From Ecdyonurus torrentis (taxonomy: Eukaryota; Arthropoda; Insecta; Ephemeroptera; Heptageniidae), in NCBI GenBank assembly GCA_949318235.1, contig CASGGR010000043.1:114001-178000 (forward strand): a DNA stretch of 64,000 bases, read 5' to 3'. The notes beneath the pieces are model-generated. The model saw only the letters and a list, made by a program, of their open reading frames with translations. It ran no database searches and was not told the DNA's origin. This document shows, in pieces, positions 7,647 to 20,192 of the stretch; position 1 is the first letter of the stretch, and each line of letters begins with the position of its first letter. The position numbers were made by a program, and so were the translations under genes.

Positions 7647-9368
7647 ATGAAACAAAGTTTCTATTTCAAGAACCAAATGTTATTGAATGATAAAAATCAT
7701 ACTTTTTACACGATTAAAACTAGTTTTGATGATTTCTCAGAAACTAAGAATGCTACAGACATCAAATTCAACTCAAAACATAGCTTTTTCAATTCTCTAC
7801 AAAAAAGATGTCTTGAACTTTTTTGCTCCGACGCATACTTTTTGGGTTATTGACAATTTTAGTTTTCACTCATCATGTAGCCAAACCAAGTCATGAAACA
7901 AAGTTTTTATTTCAAGAACCAAATGTTATTGAATGATAAAAATCATACTTTTTACACGATTAAAACTAGTTTTGATGATTTCTCAAAAACTAAGAATGCT
8001 ACAGACTTACTATTTTACTCAAAACATAGCTTTTTCAATTCTCTACAAAAAAGATGTCTTGAACTTTTTTGCTCCGACGCATACTTTTTGGGTTATTGAC
8101 AATTTTAGTTTTCACTCATCATGTAGCCAAACCGAGTCATGAAACAAAGTTTCTATTTCAAGAACCAAATGTTATTGAATGATAAAAATCATACTTTTTA
8201 CACGATTAAAACTAGTTTTGATGATTTCTCAGAAACTAAGAATGCTACAGACATCAAATTCAACTCAAAACATAGCTTTTTTAATTCTCTACAAAAAAGA
8301 TGTCTTGAACTTTTTTGCTCCGACGCATACTTTTTGGGTTATTGACAATTATAGTTTTCACTCATCATGTAGCCAAACCAAGTCATGAAACAAAGTTTCT
8401 ATTTCAAGAACCAAATGTTATTGAATGATAAAAATCATACTTTTTACACGATTAAAACTAGTTTTGATGATTTCTCAGAAACTAAGAATGCTACAGACAT
8501 CAAATTCAACTCAAAACATAGCTTTTTCAATTCTCTACAAAAAAGATGTCTTGAACTTTTTTGCTCCGACGCATACTTTTTGGGTTATTGACAATTATAG
8601 TTTTCACTCATCATGTAGCCAAACCAAGTCATGAAACAAAGTTTCTATTTCAAGAACCAAATGTTATTGAATGATAAAAATCATACTTTTTACACGATTA
8701 AAACTAGTTGTGATGATTTCTCAAAAACTAAGAATGCTACAGACTTACTATTTTACTCAAAACATAGCTTTTTCAATTCTCTACAAAAAAGATGTCTTGA
8801 ACTTTTTTGCTCCGACGCATACTTTTTGGGTTATTGACAATTTTAGTTTTCACTCATCATGTAGCCAAACCAAGTCATGAAACAAAGTTTTTATTTCAAG
8901 AACCAAATGTTATTGAATGATAAAAATCATACTTTTTACACGATTAAAACTAGTTTTGATGATTTCTCAAAAACTAAGAATGCTACAGACTTACTATTTT
9001 ACTCAAAACATAGCTTTTTCAATTCTCTACAAAAAAGATGTCTTGAACTTTTTTGCTCCGACGCATACTTTTTGGGTTATTGACAATTTTAGTTTTCACT
9101 CATCATGTAGCCAAACCGAGTCATGAAACAAAGTTTCTATTTCAAGAACCAAATGTTATTGAATGATAAAAATCATACTTTTTACACGATTAAAACTAGT
9201 TTTGATGATTTCTCAGAAACTAAGAATGCTACAGACATCAAATTCAACTCAAAACATAGCTTTTTCAATTCTCTACAAAAAAGATGTCTTGAACTTTTTT
9301 GCTCCGACGCATACTTTTTGGGTTATTGACAATTATAGTTTTCACTCATCATGTAGCCAAACCAAGTC

Positions 9369-9614
9369 ATGAAACAAAGTTTCTATTTCAAGAACCAAAT
9401 GTTATTGAATGATAAAAATCATACTTTTTACACGATTAAAACTAGTTGTGATGATTTCTCAAAAACTAAGAATGCTACAGACTTACTATTTTACTCAAAA
9501 CATAGCTTTTTCAATTCTCTACAAAAAAGATGTCTTCAACTTTTTTGCTCCGACGCATACTTTTTGGGTTATTGACAATTTTAGTTTTCACTCATCATGT
9601 AGCCAAACCAAGTC
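9369..9614 (+). repeat. Hybrid monomer M5/M1
   Basis: p169 C marks M5, but p213 T with p242 A and a following M3 mark M1; the switch lies between p169 and p213. The left neighbour is M4, as before M5. A second copy at 17241 belongs to the B2 duplication. Confidence 0.8.
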
Positions 9615-10844
9615 ATGAAACAAAGTTTTTATTTCAAGAACCAAATGTTATTGAATGATAAAAATCATACTTTTTACACGATTAAAACTAGTTTTGATGA
9701 TTTCTCAAAAACTAAGAATGCTACAGACTTACTATTTTACTCAAAACATAGCTTTTTCAATTCTCTACAAAAAAGATGTCTTGAACTTTTTTGCTCCGAC
9801 GCATACTTTTTGGGTTATTGACAATTTTAGTTTTCACTCATCATGTAGCCAAACCGAGTCATGAAACAAAGTTTCTATTTCAAGAACCAAATGTTATTGA
9901 ATGATAAAAATCATACTTTTTACACGATTAAAACTAGTTTTGATGATTTCTCAGAAACTAAGAATGCTACAGACATCAAATTCAACTCAAAACATAGCTT
10001 TTTCAATTCTCTACAAAAAAGATGTCTTGAACTTTTTTGCTCCGACGCATACTTTTTGGGTTATTGACAATTATAGTTTTCACTCATCATGTAGCCAAAC
10101 CAAGTCATGAAACAAAGTTTCTATTTCAAGAACCAAATGTTATTGAATGATAAAAATCATACTTTTTACACGATTAAAACTAGTTGTGATGATTTCTCAA
10201 AAACTAAGAATGCTACAGACTTACTATTTTACTCAAAACATAGCTTTTTCAATTCTCTACAAAAAAGATGTCTTCAACTTTTTTGCTCCGACGCATACTT
10301 TTTGGGTTATTGACAATTATAGTTTTCACTCATCATGTAGCCAAACCAAGTCATGAAACAAAGTTTCTATTTCAAGAACCAAATGTTATTGAATGATAAA
10401 AATCATACTTTTTACACGATTAAAACTAGTTTTGATGATTTCTCAGAAACTAAGAATGCTACAGACTTACTATTTAACTCAAAACATAGCTTTTTCAATT
10501 CTCTACAAAAAAGATGTCTTGAACTTTTTTGTTTCGACGCATACTTTTTGGGTTATTGACAATTTTAGTTTTCACTCATCATGTAGCCAAACCGAGTCAT
10601 GAAACAAAGTTTCTATTTCAAGAACCAAATGTTATTGAATGATAAAAATCATACTTTTTACACGATTAAAACTAGTTTTGATGATTTCTCAGAAACTAAG
10701 AATGCTACAGACATCAAATTCAACTCAAAACATAGCTTTTTCAATTCTCTACAAAAAAGATGTCTTGAACTTTTTTGCTCCGACGCATACTTTTTGGGTT
10801 ATTGACAATTTTAGTTTTCACTCATCATGTAGCCAAACCAAGTC

Positions 10845-11090
10845 ATGAAACAAAGTTTTTATTTCAAGAACCAAATGTTATTGAATGATAAAAATCATAC
10901 TTTTTACACGATTAAAACTAGTTTTGATGATTTCTCAAAAACTAAGAATGCTACAGACTTACTATTTTACTCAAAACATAGCTTTTTCAATTCTCTACAA
11001 AAAAGATGTCTTGAACTTTTTTGCTCCGACGCATACTTTTTGGGTTATTGACAATTATAGTTTTCACTCATCATGTAGCCAAACCAAGTC
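10845..11090 (+). repeat. Hybrid monomer M3/M4
   Basis: p15 T, p94 A, p124 T are M3; p213 A, p242 A are M4. It follows M7 (as M3 does) and precedes an M5 (as M4 does). The switch is between p124 and p213. The same fusion occurs at 56847 between M7 and M5. Both make a four-monomer (984-bp) cycle 5-6-7-3/4. Confidence 0.83.
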
Positions 11091-14000
11091 ATGAAACAAA
11101 GTTTCTATTTCAAGAACCAAATGTTATTGAATGATAAAAATCATACTTTTTACACGATTAAAATTAGTTGTGATGATTTCTCAAAAACTAAGAATGCTAC
11201 AGACTTACTATTTTACTCAAAACATAGCTTTTTCAATTCTCTACAAAAAAGATGTCTTCAACTTTTTTGCTCCGACGCATACTTTTTGGGTTATTGACAA
11301 TTATAGTTTTCACTCATCATGTAGCCAAACCAAGTCATGAAACAAAGTTTCTATTTCAAGAACCAAATGTTATTGAATGATAAAAATCATACTTTTTACA
11401 CGATTAAAACTAGTTTTGATGATTTCTCAGAAACTAAGAATGCTACAGACTTACTATTTAACTCAAAACATAGCTTTTTCAATTCTCTACAAAAAAGATG
11501 TCTTGAACTTTTTTGTTTCGACGCATACTTTTTGGGTTATTGACAATTTTAGTTTTCACTCATCATGTAGCCAAACCGAGTCATGAAACAAAGTTTCTAT
11601 TTCAAGAACCAAATGTTATTGAATGATAAAAATCATACTTTTTACACGATTAAAACTAGTTTTAATGATTTCTCAAAAACTAAGAATGCTACAGACTTAC
11701 TATTTTACTCAAAACATAGCTTTTTCAATTCTCTACAAAAAAGATGTCTTGAACTTTTTTGCTCCGACGCATACTTTTTGGGTTATTGACAATTTTAGTT
11801 TTCACTCATCATGTAGCCAAACCGAGTCATGAAACAAAGTTTCTATTTCAAGAACCAAATGTTATTGAATGATAAAAATCATACTTTTTACACGATTAAA
11901 ACTAGTTTTGATGATTTCTCAGAAACTAAGAATGCTACAGACATCAAATTCAACTCAAAACATAGCTTTTTCAATTCTCTACAAAAAAGATGTCTTGAAC
12001 TTTTTTGCTCCGACGCATACTTTTTGGGTTATTGACAATTATAGTTTTCACTCATCATGTAGCCAAACCAAGTCATGAAACAAAGTTTCTATTTCAAGAA
12101 CCAAATGTTATTGAATGATAAAAATCATACTTTTTACACGATTAAAATTAGTTGTGATGATTTCTCAAAAACTAAGAATGCTACAGACTTACTATTTTAC
12201 TCAAAACATAGCTTTTTCAATTCTCTACAAAAAAGATGTCTTCAACTTTTTTGCTCCGACGCATACTTTTTGGGTTATTGACAATTATAGTTTTCACTCA
12301 TCATGTAGCCAAACCAAGTCATGAAACAAAGTTTCTATTTCAAGAACCAAATGTTATTGAATGATAAAAATCATACTTTTTACACGATTAAAACTAGTTT
12401 TGATGATTTCTCAGAAACTAAGAATGCTACAGACTTACTATTTAACTCAAAACATAGCTTTTTCAATTCTCTACAAAAAAGATGTCTTGAACTTTTTTGT
12501 TTCGACGCATACTTTTTGGGTTATTGACAATTTTAGTTTTCACTCATCATGTAGCCAAACCGAGTCATGAAACAAAGTTTCTATTTCAAGAACCAAATGT
12601 TATTGAATGATAAAAATCATACTTTTTACACGATTAAAACTAGTTTTGATGATTTCTCAGAAACTAAGAATGCTACAGACATCAAATTCAACTCAAAACA
12701 TAGCTTTTTCAATTCTCTACAAAAAAGATGTCTTGAACTTTTTTGCTCCGACGCATACTTTTTGGGTTATTGACAATTTTAGTTTTCACTCATCATGTAG
12801 CCAAACCAAGTCATGAAACAAAGTTTTTATTTCAAGAACCAAATGTTATTGAATGATAAAAATCATACTTTTTACACGATTAAAACTAGTTTTGATGATT
12901 TCTCAAAAACTAAGAATGCTACAGACTTACTATTTTACTCAAAACATAGCTTTTTCAATTCTCTACAAAAAAGATGTCTTGAACTTTTTTGCTCCGACGC
13001 ATACTTTTTGGGTTATTGACAATTTTAGTTTTCACTCATCATGTAGCCAAACCGAGTCATGAAACAAAGTTTCTATTTCAAGAACCAAATGTTATTGAAT
13101 GATAAAAATCATACTTTTTACACGATTAAAACTAGTTTTGATGATTTCTCAGAAACTAAGAATGCTACAGACTTACTATTTAACTCAAAACATAGCTTTT
13201 TTAATTCTCTACAAAAAAGATGTCTTGAACTTTTTTGCTCCGACGCATACTTTTTGGGTTATTGACAATTATAGTTTTCACTCATCATGTAGCCAAACCA
13301 AGTCATGAAACAAAGTTTCTATTTCAAGAACCAAATGTTATTGAATGATAAAAATCATACTTTTTACACGATTAAAACTAGTTTTGATGATTTCTCAGAA
13401 ACTAAGAATGCTACAGACATCAAATTCGACTCAAAACATAGCTTTTTCAATTCTCTACAAAAAAGATGTCTTGAACTTTTTTGCTCCGACGCATACTTTT
13501 TGGGTTATTGACAATTTTAGTTTTCACTCATCATGTAGCCAAACCAAGTCATGAAACAAAGTTTTTATTTCAAGAACCAAATGTTATTGAATGATAAAAA
13601 TCATACTTTTTACACGATTAAAACTAGTTTTGATGATTTCTCAGAAACTAAGAATGCTACAGACATCAAATTCAACTCAAAACATAGCTTTTTCAATTCT
13701 CTACAAAAAAGATGTCTTGAACTTTTTTGCTCCGACGCATACTTTTTGGGTTATTGACAATTATAGTTTTCACTCATCATGTAGCCAAACCAAGTCATGA
13801 AACAAAGTTTCTATTTCAAGAACCAAATGTTATTGAATGATAAAAATCATACTTTTTACACGATTAAAACTAGTTGTGATGATTTCTCAAAAACTAAGAA
13901 TGCTACAGACTTACTATTTTACTCAAAACATAGCTTTTTCAATTCTCTACAAAAAAGATGTCTTGAACTTTTTTGCTCCGACGCATACTTTTTGGGTTAT

Positions 14001-15272
14001 TGACAATTTTAGTTTTCACTCATCATGTAGCCAAACCAAGTCATGAAACAAAGTTTTTATTTCAAGAACCAAATGTTATTGAATGATAAAAATCATACTT
14101 TTTACACGATTAAAACTAGTTTTGATGATTTCTCAGAAACTAAGAATGCTACAGACATCAAATTCAACTCAAAACATAGCTTTTTCAATTCTCTACAAAA
14201 AAGATGTCTTGAACTTTTTTGCTCCGACGCATACTTTTTGGGTTATTGACAATTATAGTTTTCACTCATCATGTAGCCAAACCAAGTCATGAAACAAAGT
14301 TTCTATTTCAAGAACCAAATGTTATTGAATGATAAAAATCATACTTTTTACACGATTAAAACTAGTTGTGATGATTTCTCAAAAACTAAGAATGCTACAG
14401 ACTTACTATTTTACTCAAAACATAGCTTTTTCAATTCTCTACAAAAAAGATGTCTTGAACTTTTTTGCTCCGACGCATACTTTTTGGGTTATTGACAATT
14501 TTAGTTTTCACTCATCATGTAGCCAAACCAAGTCATGAAACAAAGTTTTTATTTCAAGAACCAAATGTTATTGAATGATAAAAATCATACTTTTTACACG
14601 ATTAAAACTAGTTTTGATGATTTCTCAAAAACTAAGAATGCTACAGACTTACTATTTTACTCAAAACATAGCTTTTTCAATTCTCTACAAAAAAGATGTC
14701 TTGAACTTTTTTGTTTCGACGCATACTTTTTGGGTTATTGACAATTTTAGTTTTCACTCATCATGTAGCCAAACCGAGTCATGAAACAAAGTTTCTATTT
14801 CAAGAACCAAATGTTATTGAATGATAAAAATCATACTTTTTACACGATTAAAACTAGTTTTGATGATTTCTCAGAAACTAAGAATGCTACAGACATCAAA
14901 TTCAACTCAAAACATAGCTTTTTCAATTCTCTACAAAAAAGATGTCTTGAACTTTTTTGCTCCGACGCATACTTTTTGGGTTATTGACAATTTTAGTTTT
15001 CACTCATCATGTAGCCAAACCAAGTCATGAAACAAAGTTTTTATTTCAAGAACCAAATGTTATTGAATGATAAAAATCATACTTTTTACACGATTAAAAC
15101 TAGTTTTGATGATTTCTCAAAAACTAAGAATGCTACAGACTTACTATTTTACTCAAAACATAGCTTTTTCAATTCTCTACAAAAAAGATGTCTTGAACTT
15201 TTTTGCTCCGACGCATACTTTTTGGGTTATTGACAATTTTAGTTTTCACTCATCATGTAGCCAAACCGAGTC
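11091..15272 (+). repeat. 17-monomer block B2, copy of B1 (offset 7,134 bp)
   Basis: Same 17-type order and rare markers as B1: p74 T at 11091 and 12075, the p82 A hybrid at 11583, the M3/M6 hybrid at 14535. The copy resumes past the block: after three extra monomers (15273-16010), the run 8 4 1 3 4 h5/1 3 4 at 16011-17978 matches 8139-10106 after B1. The duplicated segment is thus about 25 monomers, later split by a 3-monomer insertion. On its left the unit at 10845 is an M3/M4 hybrid whose right end matches the M4 that precedes B1 and B3. Confidence 0.87.
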
Positions 15273-15518
15273 ATGAAACAAAGTTTCTATTTCAAGAACC
15301 AAATGTTATTGAATGATAAAAATCATACTTTTTACACGATTAAAACTAGTTTTGATGATTTCTCAGAAACTAAGAATGCTACAGACATCAAATTCAACTC
15401 AAAACATAGCTTTTTCAATTCTCTACAAAAAAGATGTCTTGAACTTTTTTGTTTCGACGCATACTTTTTGGGTTATTGACAATTATAGTTTTCACTCATC
15501 ATGTAGCCAAACCAAGTC
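15273..15518 (+). repeat. Variant monomer with two switches (M4-like with M6 bases at p180/p182)
   Basis: All states match M4 except p180 T and p182 T, otherwise seen only in M6 and the M3/M6 hybrid, where they go with p213 T and p242 G. Here p213 is A and p242 is A, so M4-like sequence lies on both sides. A short conversion tract or double exchange fits better than one crossover. It begins the 3-monomer insertion that splits the B2 duplication. Confidence 0.7.
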
Positions 15519-16010
15519 ATGAAACAAAGTTTCTATTTCAAGAACCAAATGTTATTGAATGATAAAAATCATACTTTTTACACGATTAAAACTAGTTTTG
15601 ATGATTTCTCAGAAACTAAGAATGCTACAGACATCAAATTCAACTCAAAACATAGCTTTTTCAATTCTCTACAAAAAAGATGTCTTGAACTTTTTTGCTC
15701 CGACGCATACTTTTTGGGTTATTGACAATTTTAGTTTTCACTCATCATGTAGCCAAACCAAGTCATGAAACAAAGTTTTTATTTCAAGAACCAAATGTTA
15801 TTGAATGATAAAAATCATACTTTTTACACGATTAAAACTAGTTTTGATGATTTCTCAAAAACTAAGAATGCTACAGACTTACTATTTTACTCAAAACATA
15901 GCTTTTTCAATTCTCTACAAAAAAGATGTCTTGAACTTTTTTGCTCCGACGCATACTTTTTGGGTTATTGACAATTTTAGTTTTCACTCATCATGTAGCC
16001 AAACCGAGTC
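15273..16010 (+). repeat. 3-monomer insertion (738 bp) in the B2 copy
   Basis: After B1 and B3, M3 is followed directly by M8. After B2 there are three more units (variant, M7, M3) before the same M8 run resumes. The extra M7-M3 repeats the last two units of the block (14781-15272), so this looks like a local tandem duplication. Confidence 0.72.
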
Positions 16011-17978
16011 ATGAAACAAAGTTTCTATTTCAAGAACCAAATGTTATTGAATGATAAAAATCATACTTTTTACACGATTAAAACTAGTTTTGATGATTTC
16101 TCAGAAACTAAGAATGCTACAGACATCAAATTCAACTCAAAACATAGCTTTTTTAATTCTCTACAAAAAAGATGTCTTGAACTTTTTTGCTCCGACGCAT
16201 ACTTTTTGGGTTATTGACAATTATAGTTTTCACTCATCATGTAGCCAAACCAAGTCATGAAACAAAGTTTCTATTTCAAGAACCAAATGTTATTGAATGA
16301 TAAAAATCATACTTTTTACACGATTAAAACTAGTTTTGATGATTTCTCAGAAACTAAGAATGCTACAGACATCAAATTCAACTCAAAACATAGCTTTTTC
16401 AATTCTCTACAAAAAAGATGTCTTGAACTTTTTTGCTCCGACGCATACTTTTTGGGTTATTGACAATTATAGTTTTCACTCATCATGTAGCCAAACCAAG
16501 TCATGAAACAAAGTTTCTATTTCAAGAACCAAATGTTATTGAATGATAAAAATCATACTTTTTACACGATTAAAACTAGTTGTGATGATTTCTCAAAAAC
16601 TAAGAATGCTACAGACTTACTATTTTACTCAAAACATAGCTTTTTCAATTCTCTACAAAAAAGATGTCTTGAACTTTTTTGCTCCGACGCATACTTTTTG
16701 GGTTATTGACAATTTTAGTTTTCACTCATCATGTAGCCAAACCAAGTCATGAAACAAAGTTTTTATTTCAAGAACCAAATGTTATTGAATGATAAAAATC
16801 ATACTTTTTACACGATTAAAACTAGTTTTGATGATTTCTCAAAAACTAAGAATGCTACAGACTTACTATTTTACTCAAAACATAGCTTTTTCAATTCTCT
16901 ACAAAAAAGATGTCTTGAACTTTTTTGCTCCGACGCATACTTTTTGGGTTATTGACAATTTTAGTTTTCACTCATCATGTAGCCAAACCGAGTCATGAAA
17001 CAAAGTTTCTATTTCAAGAACCAAATGTTATTGAATGATAAAAATCATACTTTTTACACGATTAAAACTAGTTTTGATGATTTCTCAGAAACTAAGAATG
17101 CTACAGACATCAAATTCAACTCAAAACATAGCTTTTTCAATTCTCTACAAAAAAGATGTCTTGAACTTTTTTGCTCCGACGCATACTTTTTGGGTTATTG
17201 ACAATTATAGTTTTCACTCATCATGTAGCCAAACCAAGTCATGAAACAAAGTTTCTATTTCAAGAACCAAATGTTATTGAATGATAAAAATCATACTTTT
17301 TACACGATTAAAACTAGTTGTGATGATTTCTCAAAAACTAAGAATGCTACAGACTTACTATTTTACTCAAAACATAGCTTTTTCAATTCTCTACAAAAAA
17401 GATGTCTTCAACTTTTTTGCTCCGACGCATACTTTTTGGGTTATTGACAATTTTAGTTTTCACTCATCATGTAGCCAAACCAAGTCATGAAACAAAGTTT
17501 TTATTTCAAGAACCAAATGTTATTGAATGATAAAAATCATACTTTTTACACGATTAAAACTAGTTTTGATGATTTCTCAAAAACTAAGAATGCTACAGAC
17601 TTACTATTTTACTCAAAACATAGCTTTTTCAATTCTCTACAAAAAAGATGTCTTGAACTTTTTTGCTCCGACGCATACTTTTTGGGTTATTGACAATTTT
17701 AGTTTTCACTCATCATGTAGCCAAACCGAGTCATGAAACAAAGTTTCTATTTCAAGAACCAAATGTTATTGAATGATAAAAATCATACTTTTTACACGAT
17801 TAAAACTAGTTTTGATGATTTCTCAGAAACTAAGAATGCTACAGACATCAAATTCAACTCAAAACATAGCTTTTTCAATTCTCTACAAAAAAGATGTCTT
17901 GAACTTTTTTGCTCCGACGCATACTTTTTGGGTTATTGACAATTATAGTTTTCACTCATCATGTAGCCAAACCAAGTC

Positions 17979-18224
17979 ATGAAACAAAGTTTCTATTTCA
18001 AGAACCAAATGTTATTGAATGATAAAAATCATACTTTTTACACGATTAAAACTAGTTTTGATGATTTCTCAGAAACTAAGAATGCTACAGACTTACTATT
18101 TAACTCAAAACATAGCTTTTTCAATTCTCTACAAAAAAGATGTCTTGAACTTTTTTGTTTCGACGCATACTTTTTGGGTTATTGACAATTTTAGTTTTCA
18201 CTCATCATGTAGCCAAACCGAGTC
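17979..18224 (+). repeat. M4 to M6 junction, M5 missing
   Basis: A standard M6 follows M4 directly; the usual M5 is absent. B1's continuation has M5 at the matching place (10107). An M5/M6 exchange to the left of p80, where both types carry p15 C, would leave a unit identical to M6. Confidence 0.7.
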
Positions 18225-19700
18225 ATGAAACAAAGTTTCTATTTCAAGAACCAAATGTTATTGAATGATAAAAATCATACTTTTTACACGATTAAAACTA
18301 GTTTTGATGATTTCTCAGAAACTAAGAATGCTACAGACATCAAATTCAACTCAAAACATAGCTTTTTCAATTCTCTACAAAAAAGATGTCTTGAACTTTT
18401 TTGCTCCGACGCATACTTTTTGGGTTATTGACAATTTTAGTTTTCACTCATCATGTAGCCAAACCAAGTCATGAAACAAAGTTTTTATTTCAAGAACCAA
18501 ATGTTATTGAATGATAAAAATCATACTTTTTACACGATTAAAACTAGTTTTGATGATTTCTCAAAAACTAAGAATGCTACAGACTTACTATTTTACTCAA
18601 AACATAGCTTTTTCAATTCTCTACAAAAAAGATGTCTTGAACTTTTTTGCTCCGACGCATACTTTTTGGGTTATTGACAATTTTAGTTTTCACTCATCAT
18701 GTAGCCAAACCGAGTCATGAAACAAAGTTTCTATTTCAAGAACCAAATGTTATTGAATGATAAAAATCATACTTTTTACACGATTAAAACTAGTTTTGAT
18801 GATTTCTCAGAAACTAAGAATGCTACAGACATCAAATTCAACTCAAAACATAGCTTTTTTAATTCTCTACAAAAAAGATGTCTTGAACTTTTTTGCTCCG
18901 ACGCATACTTTTTGGGTTATTGACAATTATAGTTTTCACTCATCATGTAGCCAAACCAAGTCATGAAACAAAGTTTCTATTTCAAGAACCAAATGTTATT
19001 GAATGATAAAAATCATACTTTTTACACGATTAAAACTAGTTTTGATGATTTCTCAGAAACTAAGAATGCTACAGACATCAAATTCGACTCAAAACATAGC
19101 TTTTTCAATTCTCTACAAAAAAGATGTCTTGAACTTTTTTGCTCCGACGCATACTTTTTGGGTTATTGACAATTTTAGTTTTCACTCATCATGTAGCCAA
19201 ACCAAGTCATGAAACAAAGTTTTTATTTCAAGAACCAAATGTTATTGAATGATAAAAATCATACTTTTTACACGATTAAAACTAGTTTTGATGATTTCTC
19301 AGAAACTAAGAATGCTACAGACATCAAATTCAACTCAAAACATAGCTTTTTCAATTCTCTACAAAAAAGATGTCTTGAACTTTTTTGCTCCGACGCATAC
19401 TTTTTGGGTTATTGACAATTATAGTTTTCACTCATCATGTAGCCAAACCAAGTCATGAAACAAAGTTTCTATTTCAAGAACCAAATGTTATTGAATGATA
19501 AAAATCATACTTTTTACACGATTAAAACTAGTTGTGATGATTTCTCAAAAACTAAGAATGCTACAGACTTACTATTTTACTCAAAACATAGCTTTTTCAA
19601 TTCTCTACAAAAAAGATGTCTTGAACTTTTTTGCTCCGACGCATACTTTTTGGGTTATTGACAATTTTAGTTTTCACTCATCATGTAGCCAAACCAAGTC

Positions 19701-19946
19701 ATGAAACAAAGTTTTTATTTCAAGAACCAAATGTTATTGAATGATAAAAATCATACTTTTTACACGATTAAAACTAGTTTTGATGATTTCTCAGAAACTA
19801 AGAATGCTACAGACATCAAATTCAACTCAAAACATAGCTTTTTCAATTCTCTACAAAAAAGATGTCTTGAACTTTTTTGCTCCGACGCATACTTTTTGGG
19901 TTATTGACAATTTTAGTTTTCACTCATCATGTAGCCAAACCGAGTC
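19701..19946 (+). repeat. Hybrid monomer M2/M3
   Basis: p15 T, p94 G, block A/C/A/A/C and p124 A are M2; p213 T with p242 G is M3. Left neighbour M1 fits M2, right neighbour M4 fits M3. The switch lies between p124 and p213. Single copy in the window. Confidence 0.8.
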
Positions 19947-20192
19947 ATGAAACAAAGTTTCTATTTCAAGAACCAAATGTTATTGAATGATAAAAATCAT
20001 ACTTTTTACACGATTAAAACTAGTTTTGATGATTTCTCAGAAACTAAGAATGCTACAGACATCAAATTCAACTCAAAACATAGCTTTTTCAATTCTCTAC
20101 AAAAAAGATGTCTTGAACTTTTTTGCTCCGACGCATACTTTTTGGGTTATTGACAATTATAGTTTTCACTCATCATGTAGCCAAACCAAGTC

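Larger units (their letters stand above)
3957..8138 (+). repeat. 17-monomer block B1 (4,182 bp)
   Basis: Order: 5' 6 h7/3 4 5' 6 7 3 10 9 2 1 2 1 h3/6 7 3. It carries three rare markers: p74 T in both M5' copies (3957, 4941), p82 A in the hybrid at 4449, and the M3/M6 hybrid at 7401. The same order with the same markers recurs at 11091-15272 and 23637-27818, so all three descend from one ancestral segment. Inside it, the pair 5' 6 is repeated four monomers (984 bp) apart, an older duplication also shared by all three copies. Confidence 0.88.
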
